NCBI GenBank assembly: GCA_944350095.1
Contig: CALVOB010000034.1
Span: 1 to 42,407, forward strand
Direction: 5' to 3'
DNA: 42,407 bases
Origin: an uncultured Clostridia bacterium
GTDB lineage: Bacteria > Bacillota > Clostridia > Christensenellales > UBA1242
Part shown: piece after piece, positions 16,457 to 26,721 of the stretch
Layout of the letters: the number at the start of each line of letters is the position of its first letter
Position numbering within the stretch: the first letter of the stretch is position 1
Notes under the pieces: model-generated
Database searches by the model: none
What the model was told of the DNA's origin: nothing
What the model saw: the letters and a program-made list of their open reading frames with translations, nothing else
Translations under genes and position numbers: made by a program

Positions 16457-18526
16457 TCACCTAAATACATCAACCACACCTTTAATTTGTTTTAACTTTT
16501 TTATTAACAAAGCTAACTCTTCTTTCTTTTTTACTTCTAGTTTTATAGTGGCATTTGTTGTACTATTCTTTGTATGAGAATCCATACTTTTAACCTTGAA
16601 GTTGTCAAGTTCTTTCACAACCTGAGTTATTAAATTAGGACAATCTTCTGCAACTATTTTTATAGTAGTTACAAAAGGTTTCTCACTATTTTCATCCCAT
16701 GTTGCATGAATTAAACGCTCACTTTCAAGATATTTTAAATTTGGACAATTATCACGGTGTATAGTAACACCTTTTCCTCTTGAAATATATCCTACAATTC
16801 CATCACCTTGAACAGGCGAACAACATCCAGCAAACCTAACAAGCATACCACTAGAACCGTCAACCAATATTCCATCTTTGTTTGTTTTTAAGGTTATTTG
16901 TTGAACTTCTGTTGGTTCTTTGTTTTTACTTATAGTTTTTTCATATTCCTGAATTAATTTATTTACAACAACTTTTGATGGCAAACTTCCATATCCAACC
17001 GCAGCGTAAAGTTCATCTAAATTAGCCACTGAATATTTATAGAATACTTCGTCTAAAAATTTATCTTGAAATAGTTTTTCTGTGGTAAAATCTCTATCTT
17101 TTATTGCTTCTTCTAAAATAGTTTTACCTTTCTTTATATTTTCTTCTTTTAATTCCTGTTTGAAAAATAATTTAATTTTTTGCCTTGCGTCCGCGGTTTT
17201 AACAATATTAAGCCAATCTCTAGATGGTCCTTTAGATGTAGAAGAAGTTAAAATTTCTACTATATCACCATTTGATAATTTGGTATCTAAAGGCTTAATT
17301 TTATTGTTTATCTTACCACCAACACAAGTATTTCCAACTTCTGTATGAATTGCATACGCAAAGTCTATTATAGTTGCACCTTCTGGAAATTCTATAACTT
17401 TTCCTTTTGGTGTTTGTACAAATATTGCTCCACCATAAAGATTTGTTTTTAAGGTTTGAATAAAGTCCTTTGAACTCATATCCTTACCCATTTCCATTAT
17501 TTCTCTTATCCAACTAAGCCTTGAATCTAACGAACTCTTTTTTGTACGCTTTTCTTTATACATCCAATGCGCCGCCACACCATATTCAGAGTTTTTATGC
17601 ATTTCAAAAGTTCTTATTTGAATTTCAAGTGGTCTATTATTTTCTGCAATAACTGTTGTATGCAAACTTTGATAACCGTTTGCTTTTGGATTAGCTATAT
17701 AATCTTTAACTCTTCCTGGCATAGGTCTATATATTGCATGAATTTTTCCTAAAACAGCATAACAATCTTCAATTTTATCAACTATCACTCTTAAAGCAAT
17801 TAAATCATATATTTTGGCAAGAGGTAAATGTTTGGATTGCATTTTTTTGTACACACTAGAAAAATGCTTTTGCCTTGCCATTATTTGACCTTTAATTCCT
17901 AATTCTTTTAAAATATTTTCTAATTTAGCTTTTGTAATTTCAATTTGTTTTTGATTTTCATCATGCTTTAAATTTACATTGTTTAATAAAGATTTATAAA
18001 CATTTGGTTCTAAAAGTTTTAAACACTCATCTTCCATTTCCGATTTTATAACATTTAGTCCCAATCTTTCTGCAAGAGGTGCAAAAATGTCTTTTACTTC
18101 AATTGTTAAATTTCTTTGTTCGGAATTTAATGGCAATTTATAGCTTTTTAGCTCAAATAAAAGGCAATAGAGCCTAATTATAAGCACTCTTAAGTCTTTA
18201 CTCATCGCAACAAGCATTTTCCTTAAATTCTCGGCTTCTTCCGTTCTAGTTTGCGTGTGCAAAGATTTTATAAGTTGTAAATTTTTAAAAAGTTCTAAGG
18301 TTTCTTCATCAAATATTGTTTTTATTTTATGTTCATCAATTTCAACCTTTTCAACAGCTTGGTCGAGTAAAAACGCACAAATAGTTTGATAGTCTAGTTT
18401 TAAATTTATAAGCTCCTCAATTATTTTTAAACATTTTTCTTGGTCTAAAATAGTAGTTAAATTTTTTAACTCTTCAATTTGATTGCTATTAGGTTTGAAA
18501 TTCTTTTCTATTATTTCAATAATCAT
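16457..18526 (-). CDS. relA: RelA/SpoT-family (p)ppGpp synthetase with degenerate hydrolase domain
   Basis: A 689-aa stringent-response enzyme. The N-terminal HD hydrolase domain is present in outline but lacks its metal ligands: the usual HDVVEDT reads LLDQAVEK (53-60), the usual LADRLHNMRT reads RLYCLLFELKS (118-128), and the first His helix is missing. The synthetase domain looks intact (YDLIALRV, PMPGRVKDYIANPKANGYQSLH, EIQIRTFEMH). The RXKD motif (RVKD, 272-275) is the form typical of bifunctional Rel. TGS, helical, conserved-Cys (GCCSPVQGDGIVGY) and C-terminal ACT domains follow. This predicts a synthesis-only Rel. GGAG lies 5 nt before the ATG. Confidence 0.95.
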   Translation of the reverse strand: MIIEIIEKNFKPNSNQIEELKNLTTILDQEKCLKIIEELINLKLDYQTICAFLLDQAVEKVEIDEHKIKTIFDEETLELFKNLQLIKSLHTQTRTEEAENLRKMLVAMSKDLRVLIIRLYCLLFELKSYKLPLNSEQRNLTIEVKDIFAPLAERLGLNVIKSEMEDECLKLLEPNVYKSLLNNVNLKHDENQKQIEITKAKLENILKELGIKGQIMARQKHFSSVYKKMQSKHLPLAKIYDLIALRVIVDKIEDCYAVLGKIHAIYRPMPGRVKDYIANPKANGYQSLHTTVIAENNRPLEIQIRTFEMHKNSEYGVAAHWMYKEKRTKKSSLDSRLSWIREIMEMGKDMSSKDFIQTLKTNLYGGAIFVQTPKGKVIEFPEGATIIDFAYAIHTEVGNTCVGGKINNKIKPLDTKLSNGDIVEILTSSTSKGPSRDWLNIVKTADARQKIKLFFKQELKEENIKKGKTILEEAIKDRDFTTEKLFQDKFLDEVFYKYSVANLDELYAAVGYGSLPSKVVVNKLIQEYEKTISKNKEPTEVQQITLKTNKDGILVDGSSGMLVRFAGCCSPVQGDGIVGYISRGKGVTIHRDNCPNLKYLESERLIHATWDENSEKPFVTTIKIVAEDCPNLITQVVKELDNFKVKSMDSHTKNSTTNATIKLEVKKKEELALLIKKLKQIKGVVDVFR

Positions 18527-18528
18527 TT

Positions 18529-20883
18529 TTACTCCGTTACATTTTTTAATAACTTTGCCATATTATAAACACTTGATTTATTTAAGTCTGTTTTAATACT
18601 ATCATTAATTACAAATTTTGTTAAGCCATTTTCAATATATGTGTCTATTATATGAAGTTCAGAAAGAGTTAAATAACAAATTAAGAATGTTTCAAAATTA
18701 ATTGGCAACTTTAATTTGTTATATAGGTCTTCTTGACAAACAAATCCTGCCCTATATCTTTTTATAGCATTATAAATTTTGCCAAAAGTTTGTCTTGATA
18801 AGTCAATATTTTTAAAATTAGCTGAACCTTTTTTATTTAAAGGAAGATATACTTTTGCATCACTCAATTTGTTTATTCTTGAAATATAACCCCCATCTAA
18901 AACAGGGCTTAAAAAAACTATTCGCTCGAAATGTCTACAAAAATCTATATTTTCTGGACAAAGAAAAAGTGTATTAAAGCCTTTACATTCATTTCCATCA
19001 AACAAATTCAAATTTACAATTTTGTCCATATTATAATTAGTTATAAAATTATTATAGTCATTCATATTAAATGCTATAAAAGCAGTACCGAAATTTGTTG
19101 GTAAACTTACAAAATTAATTAGGTCTTGGTCAGTATAATAGTCATAAATTCTAGGAGATTTTTCAGAACAATATTTTAATGTTTCTATGTTTCCGTAATT
19201 AAAATTTTTATTATATAATAAAGGAAAATCAAAATTATTTGCTCTAACTATTCCTTTTAATGTTTGCTGGTAAGAATCATGTTGTAATTCGAAAATAATT
19301 GATTTATTTTTGCAATATTTTAATCTATTATGGTCATTTACATAGTTAAACTGGACAAAGTTAATTTTATTTTGCATCTTAATTTGACAATGATAACTAA
19401 AATTTTTCATTGGTGCAATATCTAATTTGTCTATTGATATTTTAAATTTAGGATTAGAATTTGCAAGACCAAAAGGTTCTAATTTTTGTAAACTTTCTAA
19501 AAGTGCTTTATTTAAATCGTTTGCATTTACTTCAATATCATAATATTGTACTGGTGTGAATACTTCATCATTGATATTATTTAAAATATATTCATTAACC
19601 TTCTGCTTAAATATCGGTAAATTTTCTTTTTTTATTGTCAGTCCAGCAGCAACAGTGTGGCCACCAAAAGTTTCTAACATGTCTTTCATTGAATTTAAAA
19701 GTAAGTGTACATTTATTTCAGGGATACTTCTTGCTGAACCTTTTGCATCTTCTTCTAGTTCAGAAAAGAGAAAAACTGGTCTATTATATTCTTCCACTAG
19801 CCTTGCACATACTATTCCTAAAATGCCTTGGTCCCATTTTTTAGAAGATAAAATAATACATTTATTTATGCTCATATTTTCATCTTCTAACATTCGTTTG
19901 CAATCTTCATAGACCTTTGCACAAAGTTCTTGCCTTTTTTGGTTATGTTTTGATACTTTTTCTAAAAGTTTTTTTATTTCTACAGGATCGGTTTCAAGAT
20001 ATAACTTTAAAGAATCTGCAGCATCACCCATTCGGCCAGCAGCATTAATTTTAGGTGCAATTTTATAAGAAATATCAGTAGAATTTGCTTTTGTTAAAGG
20101 CATCTTTTGTTCTTTAAAAAGCATTTTTAACCCTATTGGCAAATATGCATCTAAAAGCTTTAAACCTCTATACACAATTGTCCTATTTTCATCTATCAAA
20201 GGAACTATATCTGCTATGGTTGCAATGCTAGCAATTGGTAAAAATTGTTCAGCTTCTTTTCCTAATATTGCCTCAGATATTTTATAGGCAAGCCCTGTTC
20301 CGCAAAGTTCACGAAATGGATATTCTTGATTTTCAAGTTTTGCATTTAAAACAATACCATCAGGCAAAATTTCTGGAATTTCATGGTGGTCTGTAACAAT
20401 TATTTCAATGCCAAGAGATTTAGCATATTCAACCTCTTGATAACATGATATTCCACAATCTACTGTAATTATAAGATCTGGTGAATATTTTTCTTTAATT
20501 TTATCAATTACTGCACAGGTTAAGCCATAGCCATCTACAAATCTGTTAGGAAGATAATATTTAGGTTTAACACCTAAAATATTTAAAGTTTTAATCATGA
20601 TGGCTGTTGCGCTAATACCATCTACATCATAATCACCAAAAATTAAAATTTTTTCTTTGTTTAATATGGCAGTTTTTACCCTATTTACCAGCTTATCCAT
20701 ATTTTTGATTAAAAAAGGATTGTGTGTAAGTGTAGGATTTAAAAAGTTTTCCACCTTTTCAATAGTATCATATCCGCGTGAAATAACTAGCTCCCCTGCA
20801 ATTTTTGAAAGCCCAAATTTATTCATGATATCTTGAAGAAAAGAAGCATTAATGCTCCCGTTAAAATATTTTAATAATTTCAT
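18529..20883 (-). CDS. recJ: Single-stranded-DNA-specific exonuclease RecJ
   Basis: A 784-aa 5'-3' exonuclease of recombination and repair. The DHH domain shows DYDVDG (84-89) and the motif TDHHEIP (DHH at 165-167); the DHHA1 region follows with GRMGDAADSLKL, GILGIVCARLVEEYNRP and the GGHTVAAGLTI loop. The C-terminal OB and family-specific extension end near residue 784. Its promoter lies in the secF terminator region. It ends 3 bp before the Rel gene, so the two probably form an operon. Confidence 0.95.
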   Translation of the reverse strand: MKLLKYFNGSINASFLQDIMNKFGLSKIAGELVISRGYDTIEKVENFLNPTLTHNPFLIKNMDKLVNRVKTAILNKEKILIFGDYDVDGISATAIMIKTLNILGVKPKYYLPNRFVDGYGLTCAVIDKIKEKYSPDLIITVDCGISCYQEVEYAKSLGIEIIVTDHHEIPEILPDGIVLNAKLENQEYPFRELCGTGLAYKISEAILGKEAEQFLPIASIATIADIVPLIDENRTIVYRGLKLLDAYLPIGLKMLFKEQKMPLTKANSTDISYKIAPKINAAGRMGDAADSLKLYLETDPVEIKKLLEKVSKHNQKRQELCAKVYEDCKRMLEDENMSINKCIILSSKKWDQGILGIVCARLVEEYNRPVFLFSELEEDAKGSARSIPEINVHLLLNSMKDMLETFGGHTVAAGLTIKKENLPIFKQKVNEYILNNINDEVFTPVQYYDIEVNANDLNKALLESLQKLEPFGLANSNPKFKISIDKLDIAPMKNFSYHCQIKMQNKINFVQFNYVNDHNRLKYCKNKSIIFELQHDSYQQTLKGIVRANNFDFPLLYNKNFNYGNIETLKYCSEKSPRIYDYYTDQDLINFVSLPTNFGTAFIAFNMNDYNNFITNYNMDKIVNLNLFDGNECKGFNTLFLCPENIDFCRHFERIVFLSPVLDGGYISRINKLSDAKVYLPLNKKGSANFKNIDLSRQTFGKIYNAIKRYRAGFVCQEDLYNKLKLPINFETFLICYLTLSELHIIDTYIENGLTKFVINDSIKTDLNKSSVYNMAKLLKNVTE

Positions 20884-20926
20884 AAAACCTAATATGCAAA
20901 TTTTAAATTTGCTACCTTATGATTTT

Positions 20927-20955
20927 ATTATAATATTAAAAAAAGAATAATGCAA
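20927..20955 (-). promoter_or_regulatory. Promoter of recJ
   Basis: TTGCAT (20950-20955) and TATAAT (20927-20932) are 17 bp apart. The -35 box lies inside the stem of the secF terminator, so the terminator of one operon and the promoter of the next share DNA. Confidence 0.6.
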
Positions 20956-20976
20956 ATAATTTTTGCATTATTCTTT
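20942..20976. terminator. Terminator overlapping the end of secF
   Basis: A 15-bp perfect stem (AAAGAATAATGCAAA and TTTGCATTATTCTTT, 5-nt loop) is followed by a T run in the secF direction. The proximal arm contains the secF stop codon and its last codons. Confidence 0.85.
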
Positions 20977-21900
20977 GACTTCTTCTTTATTTTCGGATTT
21001 ATTATCCTTTTTAACTTTTATTCTTCTTCTATAAGCCATAGCCCAAAGATGAGGAACTAAAATTTGAGAAGTATATACGCAAGCTATGAATCCAAGAGCT
21101 ATTGATATAGAACTTGAAAGATTGTAGAATGCAAATGCACCTATTGCAACTAAACTAGTTAGTGTTATTAAAATTAATGAATGAGCAAAATTTTGTTGAG
21201 TGGATTTAATAACTTCTTCATTAGATGCTTTGAGTAACGCCTCTTCTTTGCTATTATCAACAAGTTTACTATAAAATAAAGTATTTAATACAATTGAGAA
21301 TATAGCTGTAGCAACAATTGCGATTCCAAAGTGAGTTGTTATAGGAAGTCTACAAATGAGAGTTAAAGATATCATTAAAAGTGTATCTAGTATAACAGAA
21401 AGTACTATACTAAATGCATTAGCTACGCTATGTCTTAAAGCTATATAAACAAAAATTCCAACCAAGCCAACAAGTATAGCTAACCCACAACCAGCAAAAG
21501 TCATAGTCATATTTTGTGGTTCAATATATCCGCTAACTTTAATATAGGTTTGTTCTAATAAAGAATCTTGATCATAACCAAAAGATTCAATCAATTCATT
21601 TTTTATATTTTGTTCTAGTGAATCTGTATTTTCAATTTTTGTTGTAAATTTTACTGCAATTACATCGCCATAATCATCTTTTTCAAGAGAGTACTCTCTA
21701 ACTGATAAATCTTTATCTTTAAGTACTTCATCAATTTTATTCAAAGCTTCTGAAATTTCATAATTACCTGTATTCACTTCAATTAAATGATAACCGCTTA
21801 ATTCTAAAGATTTATTAAAACCTACTGTAAAAAATAATACAATACCTAATATTAAAACCAAAACAGGAGCTAAAATTCTTAACCAAAAATTAGATTTCAT
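20968..21900 (-). CDS. secF: Protein translocase subunit SecF (divergent)
   Basis: A 310-aa membrane protein with one N-terminal helix, a periplasmic-type P1 domain (about 35-125) and five further helices. The usual G-x-D-F-x-GG start motif is degenerate (LELSGYHLIEV). In helix 4-5 the normally conserved ND-T segment reads IFSIVLNTLFYSKLVDN (200-216), so the Asp thought to carry protons is missing. The call rests on topology, position and the 11-bp overlap with secD. A lysine/glutamate tail follows. Confidence 0.85.
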   Translation of the reverse strand: MKSNFWLRILAPVLVLILGIVLFFTVGFNKSLELSGYHLIEVNTGNYEISEALNKIDEVLKDKDLSVREYSLEKDDYGDVIAVKFTTKIENTDSLEQNIKNELIESFGYDQDSLLEQTYIKVSGYIEPQNMTMTFAGCGLAILVGLVGIFVYIALRHSVANAFSIVLSVILDTLLMISLTLICRLPITTHFGIAIVATAIFSIVLNTLFYSKLVDNSKEEALLKASNEEVIKSTQQNFAHSLILITLTSLVAIGAFAFYNLSSSISIALGFIACVYTSQILVPHLWAMAYRRRIKVKKDNKSENKEEVKE

Positions 21901-23224
21901 TTACGTTTTCTCCCCTTTTAAAACCAAGTTTCTTTGCATTTGAGCTGTTTATTGGAAGATACCATTTCATAAATGCTTTTGTAGCTAAAAGTGTTGTAAA
22001 TAATCCCATTAAACAAGAAATAGTTAGAATAATACCAAAACTCATTGTAAACACATCACCTAAGAACCACATAACAAATGAAGCAATAATTGCACAAACA
22101 TTAATGTCAACTATTGGTAAGATAGATTTTTTATACCCAGATTTTACAGACAAATGAATCTTTTTGCCGTAAGAATATTCTTTTGCAATATTATTAAACA
22201 TTATTGCATGTGATATAAATAATATTCCAAGCCCTAAAGCAAGTGCAATAAAACCACCAAAAGTTAATAATACAAGTGGTATAGCTTGCATGAAGAATAC
22301 TACAAGTATTGCATAAATTAATAAACTAAGCAATGAAATCCAGCCAAAATCTTTAAACTTAACTACCATTAGTACTACATAAATTATAGCTAAAACAGCA
22401 AGTGCTACACAAGCAAATGTTGCAAAATTCATGCCTAATGTTGCTGGTATTTCTACAACTGAATTTGGACCTTGTGAAAGCTTTGTATCTAGTGTTCCAA
22501 CTAGAACTCTTAAAGCAAACTGATTAGCAGTTTCTTGAGAATTTATTCCACCACCTGAAAGGAAAAGTACGCCATTTGTTTGAGCTTCTGTTATTCCTCC
22601 AACAGATTGATAGAGTTCGTCGTCCATGTAAATATAAATTGTATTTCCACTTGATGCAACTGTTGTAGTTAAATCCTCGTATTTTTCAGCACCAGATTTT
22701 CCCGACGAACTACTTTGAGTAAATTCTATTATTACCCCCCAAGAAAACTCTGTTTCAGATGTTTGCATTCTTGTTGCGTAAACATTAGATATATCTTCAC
22801 CTACAATATCACTATCTGAAATATCAGCGGTATCAGAACTTTTAATGTAAATATCACCTGCACTACCTAATGTACTAATTAAAGTTTTAGGATTATTATT
22901 TTTAGATACAGTAAGTCTGATTTGACTATCGCCTTGCTTTGCAACTATTGCATCTGAATATCCTTGATTTACTAAAACATTGCTAATAAATTTTACAGAG
23001 GAGTCGATTTCCTCATCAAGAGATTTACTATCGTCCTCTAAAACAATGTCGTAAACAACAGAATATCCCCCTGCTACATCTAAGCCAAGAGGTATTGAAT
23101 TTGCAAATCCATTAAAATTGCTTGTAGTAAATGGAATTGCAAAACTAAAAATTGATAGTGCTAACCCAATAGCTACTGCAATAGATACAAATAAATATTT
23201 TAATATACTTGATTTTTTGGTCAT
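21890..23224 (-). CDS. secD: Protein translocase subunit SecD (divergent)
   Basis: A 444-aa protein with six predicted membrane helices that assists late steps of Sec export with SecF. The N-terminal motif LGLDVAGGYSVVYDI matches SecD. The conserved DANVLIFERI of helix 4-5 reads FISHAIMFNNIAKE (about 336 onward), lacking the Asp implicated in proton coupling. A P1-like domain lies at about 40-265. It is transcribed from a consensus promoter and overlaps secF. Confidence 0.88.
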   Translation of the reverse strand: MTKKSSILKYLFVSIAVAIGLALSIFSFAIPFTTSNFNGFANSIPLGLDVAGGYSVVYDIVLEDDSKSLDEEIDSSVKFISNVLVNQGYSDAIVAKQGDSQIRLTVSKNNNPKTLISTLGSAGDIYIKSSDTADISDSDIVGEDISNVYATRMQTSETEFSWGVIIEFTQSSSSGKSGAEKYEDLTTTVASSGNTIYIYMDDELYQSVGGITEAQTNGVLFLSGGGINSQETANQFALRVLVGTLDTKLSQGPNSVVEIPATLGMNFATFACVALAVLAIIYVVLMVVKFKDFGWISLLSLLIYAILVVFFMQAIPLVLLTFGGFIALALGLGILFISHAIMFNNIAKEYSYGKKIHLSVKSGYKKSILPIVDINVCAIIASFVMWFLGDVFTMSFGIILTISCLMGLFTTLLATKAFMKWYLPINSSNAKKLGFKRGENVNEI

Positions 23225-23265
23225 TATCCTATCGCCCTTTATTTATATTAATTAAACACTTAGGT

Positions 23266-23294
23266 AGTATAGTAAAAACAGCGACTGCTGTCAA
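23266..23294 (-). promoter_or_regulatory. Promoter of secD-secF
   Basis: TTGACA (23289-23294) and TATACT (23266-23271) are exactly 17 bp apart. The spacer contains the short hairpin ACAGC-GACT-GCTGT. Confidence 0.8.
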
Positions 23295-23390
23295 ATGTTT
23301 TTTTAAATATTGACAAAAAAGTTGAATTTAATTCATGATTAATAAAGAATATAAAGCACACTTCTTTCATATTGTACATTGGAGGCATAT

Positions 23391-23810
23391 ATGGAAAAAT
23401 TGAAAAAAAGAGTAAAAGAACATTCAGGAGAAGGTTCATTTTTTCTAAACACTTTAAAAGGTTCGTTGATAGCTCTTTGTATATCTTTAATAGGAATATT
23501 AATTTTTGCTTTTATTATAAGGTTTATTTCAATACCTGATAGTGCTATTTCACCTATAAATCAAGTTATAAAGGGTGTAAGTATATTAGTTGGTTGTTTT
23601 ATAGGGTTAAAAAAATCTAAGGAAATGGGCTTTATTTCTGGTCTTGTAATTGGCATTTTTTATACAATTATAGCTTTCATAACTTTTTCTATTTTAGATG
23701 GAAAATTTGTTTTTTCTAAAACAATTTTAAATGATTTATTATTTGGCGGAATAATAGGAGCAATTTGCGGAATTATAGCAGTTAACTTTATAGGAAAGAA
23801 AAAAGCATAA
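23391..23810 (+). CDS. TIGR04086/DUF3792 family four-helix membrane protein
   Basis: A 139-aa protein. The ATG at 23391 is chosen because GGAGG ends 7 nt before it; an upstream in-frame TTG would itself overlap that ribosome binding site. Four hydrophobic helices (about residues 23-45, 52-74, 78-100 and 110-132), with conserved small-residue GxxxG patterns such as GGIIGAICGIIAVNF, fit the TIGR04086 family, often found near yajC/secDF in Clostridia. The function is unknown. It is divergent from secD. Confidence 0.75.
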   Translation: MEKLKKRVKEHSGEGSFFLNTLKGSLIALCISLIGILIFAFIIRFISIPDSAISPINQVIKGVSILVGCFIGLKKSKEMGFISGLVIGIFYTIIAFITFSILDGKFVFSKTILNDLLFGGIIGAICGIIAVNFIGKKKA

Positions 23811-23883
23811 GCATATACAACGATATTGATAAACTAATTTAAAAACTTAGATAGTATATGTTAATTATATATTTAAATTTTTA

Positions 23884-23912
23884 TTGACTTTTTATGCTAT
23901 TTTTGATAATTT
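23884..23912 (+). promoter_or_regulatory. Promoter of the 69-aa membrane protein
   Basis: TTGACT and TAATTT are exactly 17 bp apart, about 45 nt upstream of the ATG, where AAGGGG serves as ribosome binding site. Confidence 0.6.
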
Positions 23913-23957
23913 ATATTTGAGAATTATGTTCTTAATTTTATAAAAGGGGTAAAACAA

Positions 23958-24167
23958 ATGAAAACTGCGGCTAAAGTTTTTATTATTATTGGCATGGTTG
24001 TTGGCTTCTGGACAATTCTTCCTTTGATTTTTGGAGGTATTGCTCTCAGTCAAATGAAAACACGCAAACCTTCAACAGGAATAAGCGTTTGTGTCTTATT
24101 GTTTTGTAATTTGTTAGGCGGAATTTTTCTACTTTGCTCAAACGATAACGAATATATTAATCAATAA
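23958..24167 (+). CDS. Small DUF4190-like membrane protein
   Basis: A 69-aa protein with two hydrophobic helices (about 5-29 and 42-60) joined by a basic loop, SQMKTRKPSTGISVC. The short GGIALSQMKTR loop resembles DUF4190-type small proteins. It has its own promoter and is followed by a strong bidirectional terminator, so it is monocistronic. The function is unknown. Confidence 0.65.
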   Translation: MKTAAKVFIIIGMVVGFWTILPLIFGGIALSQMKTRKPSTGISVCVLLFCNLLGGIFLLCSNDNEYINQ

Positions 24168-24180
24168 TAATAATAACATT

Positions 24181-24214
24181 AAAAAAATTGTCAAATTTTT
24201 TTGACAATTTTTTT
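24181..24214. terminator. Strong bidirectional terminator
   Basis: A 15-bp perfect stem built on AATTGTCAAA and TTTGACAATT with A and T runs separates the plus-strand 69-aa gene from the convergent yajC. Confidence 0.85.
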
Positions 24215-24244
24215 ATAATTTATGAAGTAAACTTAAATACTTTA

Positions 24245-24781
24245 CTATGCTTTTTTATTTGAATTTTTAGATTTTGAAGATTTTTTAACAGGTTTTTCGT
24301 CTACCTTTTCTTCTACTTTAATTTCATTAGAAACTTCTTCTACATTTGTTTCTTCTGGTTTTACTTCTACCACTTCAGCTTTTTCATCAGATTTTTGTTC
24401 TTTATTTTTTTTGTCTTCTTTAACATTTTCTGTTATAGGTTCGCCATCTGTACCAAAAATTTTATCTTTGTTATCTGCGAAAGAATAAACTGCATCTATA
24501 GTTACACAAACATAACCGCTATTTTTACCTTCGCCTGTTTGCAAAGTTAAAAATTTGCCATTTTGCTTCTCTAAGATTTCAACAACCTTTCCCATAATAC
24601 CAGAATATGTTATAACATAATCACCTTTGCGGATAGTTTCATAAAGTTCCGTTCTTTTTTCTCTATCTTTTTTATTTCTAATATACATAAAAATAGGATA
24701 AAGAATTAAAAGTGCTGCCACAACTACTATTAAAGTTATTTGTGCAGGGTCAAGAAACATTAAGCTTGATAAATTAAACAT
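24245..24781 (-). CDS. yajC: Preprotein translocase subunit YajC
   Basis: A 178-aa SecDF partner. One membrane helix (about 14-34) is followed by the family core, RTELYETIRKGDYVITYSGIMGKVVEI. From about residue 118 there is a Lys/Glu-rich tail absent from short YajC proteins of about 85-110 aa, probably disordered and cytoplasmic. AAAAGGAGAATTTTA precedes the ATG and overlaps the stop of a tiny upstream ORF. Confidence 0.9.
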   Translation of the reverse strand: MFNLSSLMFLDPAQITLIVVVAALLILYPIFMYIRNKKDREKRTELYETIRKGDYVITYSGIMGKVVEILEKQNGKFLTLQTGEGKNSGYVCVTIDAVYSFADNKDKIFGTDGEPITENVKEDKKNKEQKSDEKAEVVEVKPEETNVEEVSNEIKVEEKVDEKPVKKSSKSKNSNKKA

Positions 24782-24794
24782 TAAAATTCTCCTT

Positions 24795-24899
24795 TTAAAT
24801 TAACATTCCAAAAATTACTAGCGCTATTAAAGCACAAATTGGAATAATAATATTTGTGACTGAAATAAGTAACATACTTTTCTCCATGTCAAAATTCAT
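24795..24899 (-). CDS. Tiny membrane peptide upstream of yajC
   Basis: A 34-codon frame, or 26 residues from an internal ATG at 24873-24875, encodes one hydrophobic helix: MLLISVTNIIIPICALIALV and a short end. GGAGAAAAGT directly precedes the internal ATG, making the 26-aa form more likely. The stop lies just before the yajC ribosome binding site, suggesting a coupled pair. It may be a small Sec-associated or regulatory peptide, or chance in AT-rich DNA. Confidence 0.4.
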   Translation of the reverse strand: MNFDMEKSMLLISVTNIIIPICALIALVIFGMLI

Positions 24900-24944
24900 T
24901 CTACCATAGTTTAGAAAAAAAACAAATGAATTTTTGACGAATTT

Positions 24945-26057
<1,113 letters not shown>

Positions 26058-26064
26058 TCAATCC

Positions 26065-26715
26065 TTATGAAAAATATTTGTCATTATTATTATTTAACTT
26101 GTTATAAAGTTTTTTGTTTACATATTCAACCATATAATAAGTTCTTTCGTCTATTTCACCTGTTATGTTTGCAATGCTTACAAGTTTTTGTTTATGCTCT
26201 TTAACTTCTTTTAAACTCATAACTTTATATTCAGAAAGCTTGTAAACCGTTTTTCCATCTTCTATTACATCTTCGCCAAAATAATCTTTTTTAGGTATTA
26301 AAGTTTCAAAAACAACAATTGGCCTTACATCTTTTGTATCTATTAAAATTTCTTCTTTTGGAATCATATCTGTTGAATATTGAAAATTAGAATTTATAGG
26401 ATTACCTAAATAACTTGTATAATTTTCTACCCAATACATAGTTTTACCAAAAGCTTTTTCATAACCCCTAAAAAAGCCTAATACTGCTCCACGCTTGTTT
26501 AAAACGAGCTTTTCTTTTTTTGTTTCACCTATTTTAAAATTATTTTTTATAAATTCGCCTATATTAATTATTTCAGCATCATATATGTACACATTATCAA
26601 ATTCACTTTCATAATATGCATTTACTATAAAAAAAGATTGGTCACCCAAATTTTGTAAACTAACATCAGAAAGTGCTTGAAGTTCTTTTGCAATTTTTAT
26701 ATTTAATTCTTCCAT
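26065..26715 (-). CDS. 216-aa hypothetical protein between tgt and queA
   Basis: I do not recognise this protein. It is soluble and mixed alpha/beta, with aromatic-rich stretches (RGAVLGFFRGYEKAFGKTMY, then VENYTSYLGNPINSN) and a charged C-terminal helix ending in Asn and Lys. No signal peptide or membrane helix is seen. It is probably co-transcribed with tgt, 10 bp downstream. It has its own consensus promoter with the -10 box 6 nt before the ATG and no ribosome binding site, predicting a leaderless mRNA. The intact frame and conserved setting argue for a real gene. Confidence 0.8.
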   Translation of the reverse strand: MEELNIKIAKELQALSDVSLQNLGDQSFFIVNAYYESEFDNVYIYDAEIINIGEFIKNNFKIGETKKEKLVLNKRGAVLGFFRGYEKAFGKTMYWVENYTSYLGNPINSNFQYSTDMIPKEEILIDTKDVRPIVVFETLIPKKDYFGEDVIEDGKTVYKLSEYKVMSLKEVKEHKQKLVSIANITGEIDERTYYMVEYVNKKLYNKLNNNNDKYFS

Positions 26716-26721
26716 AAATTT

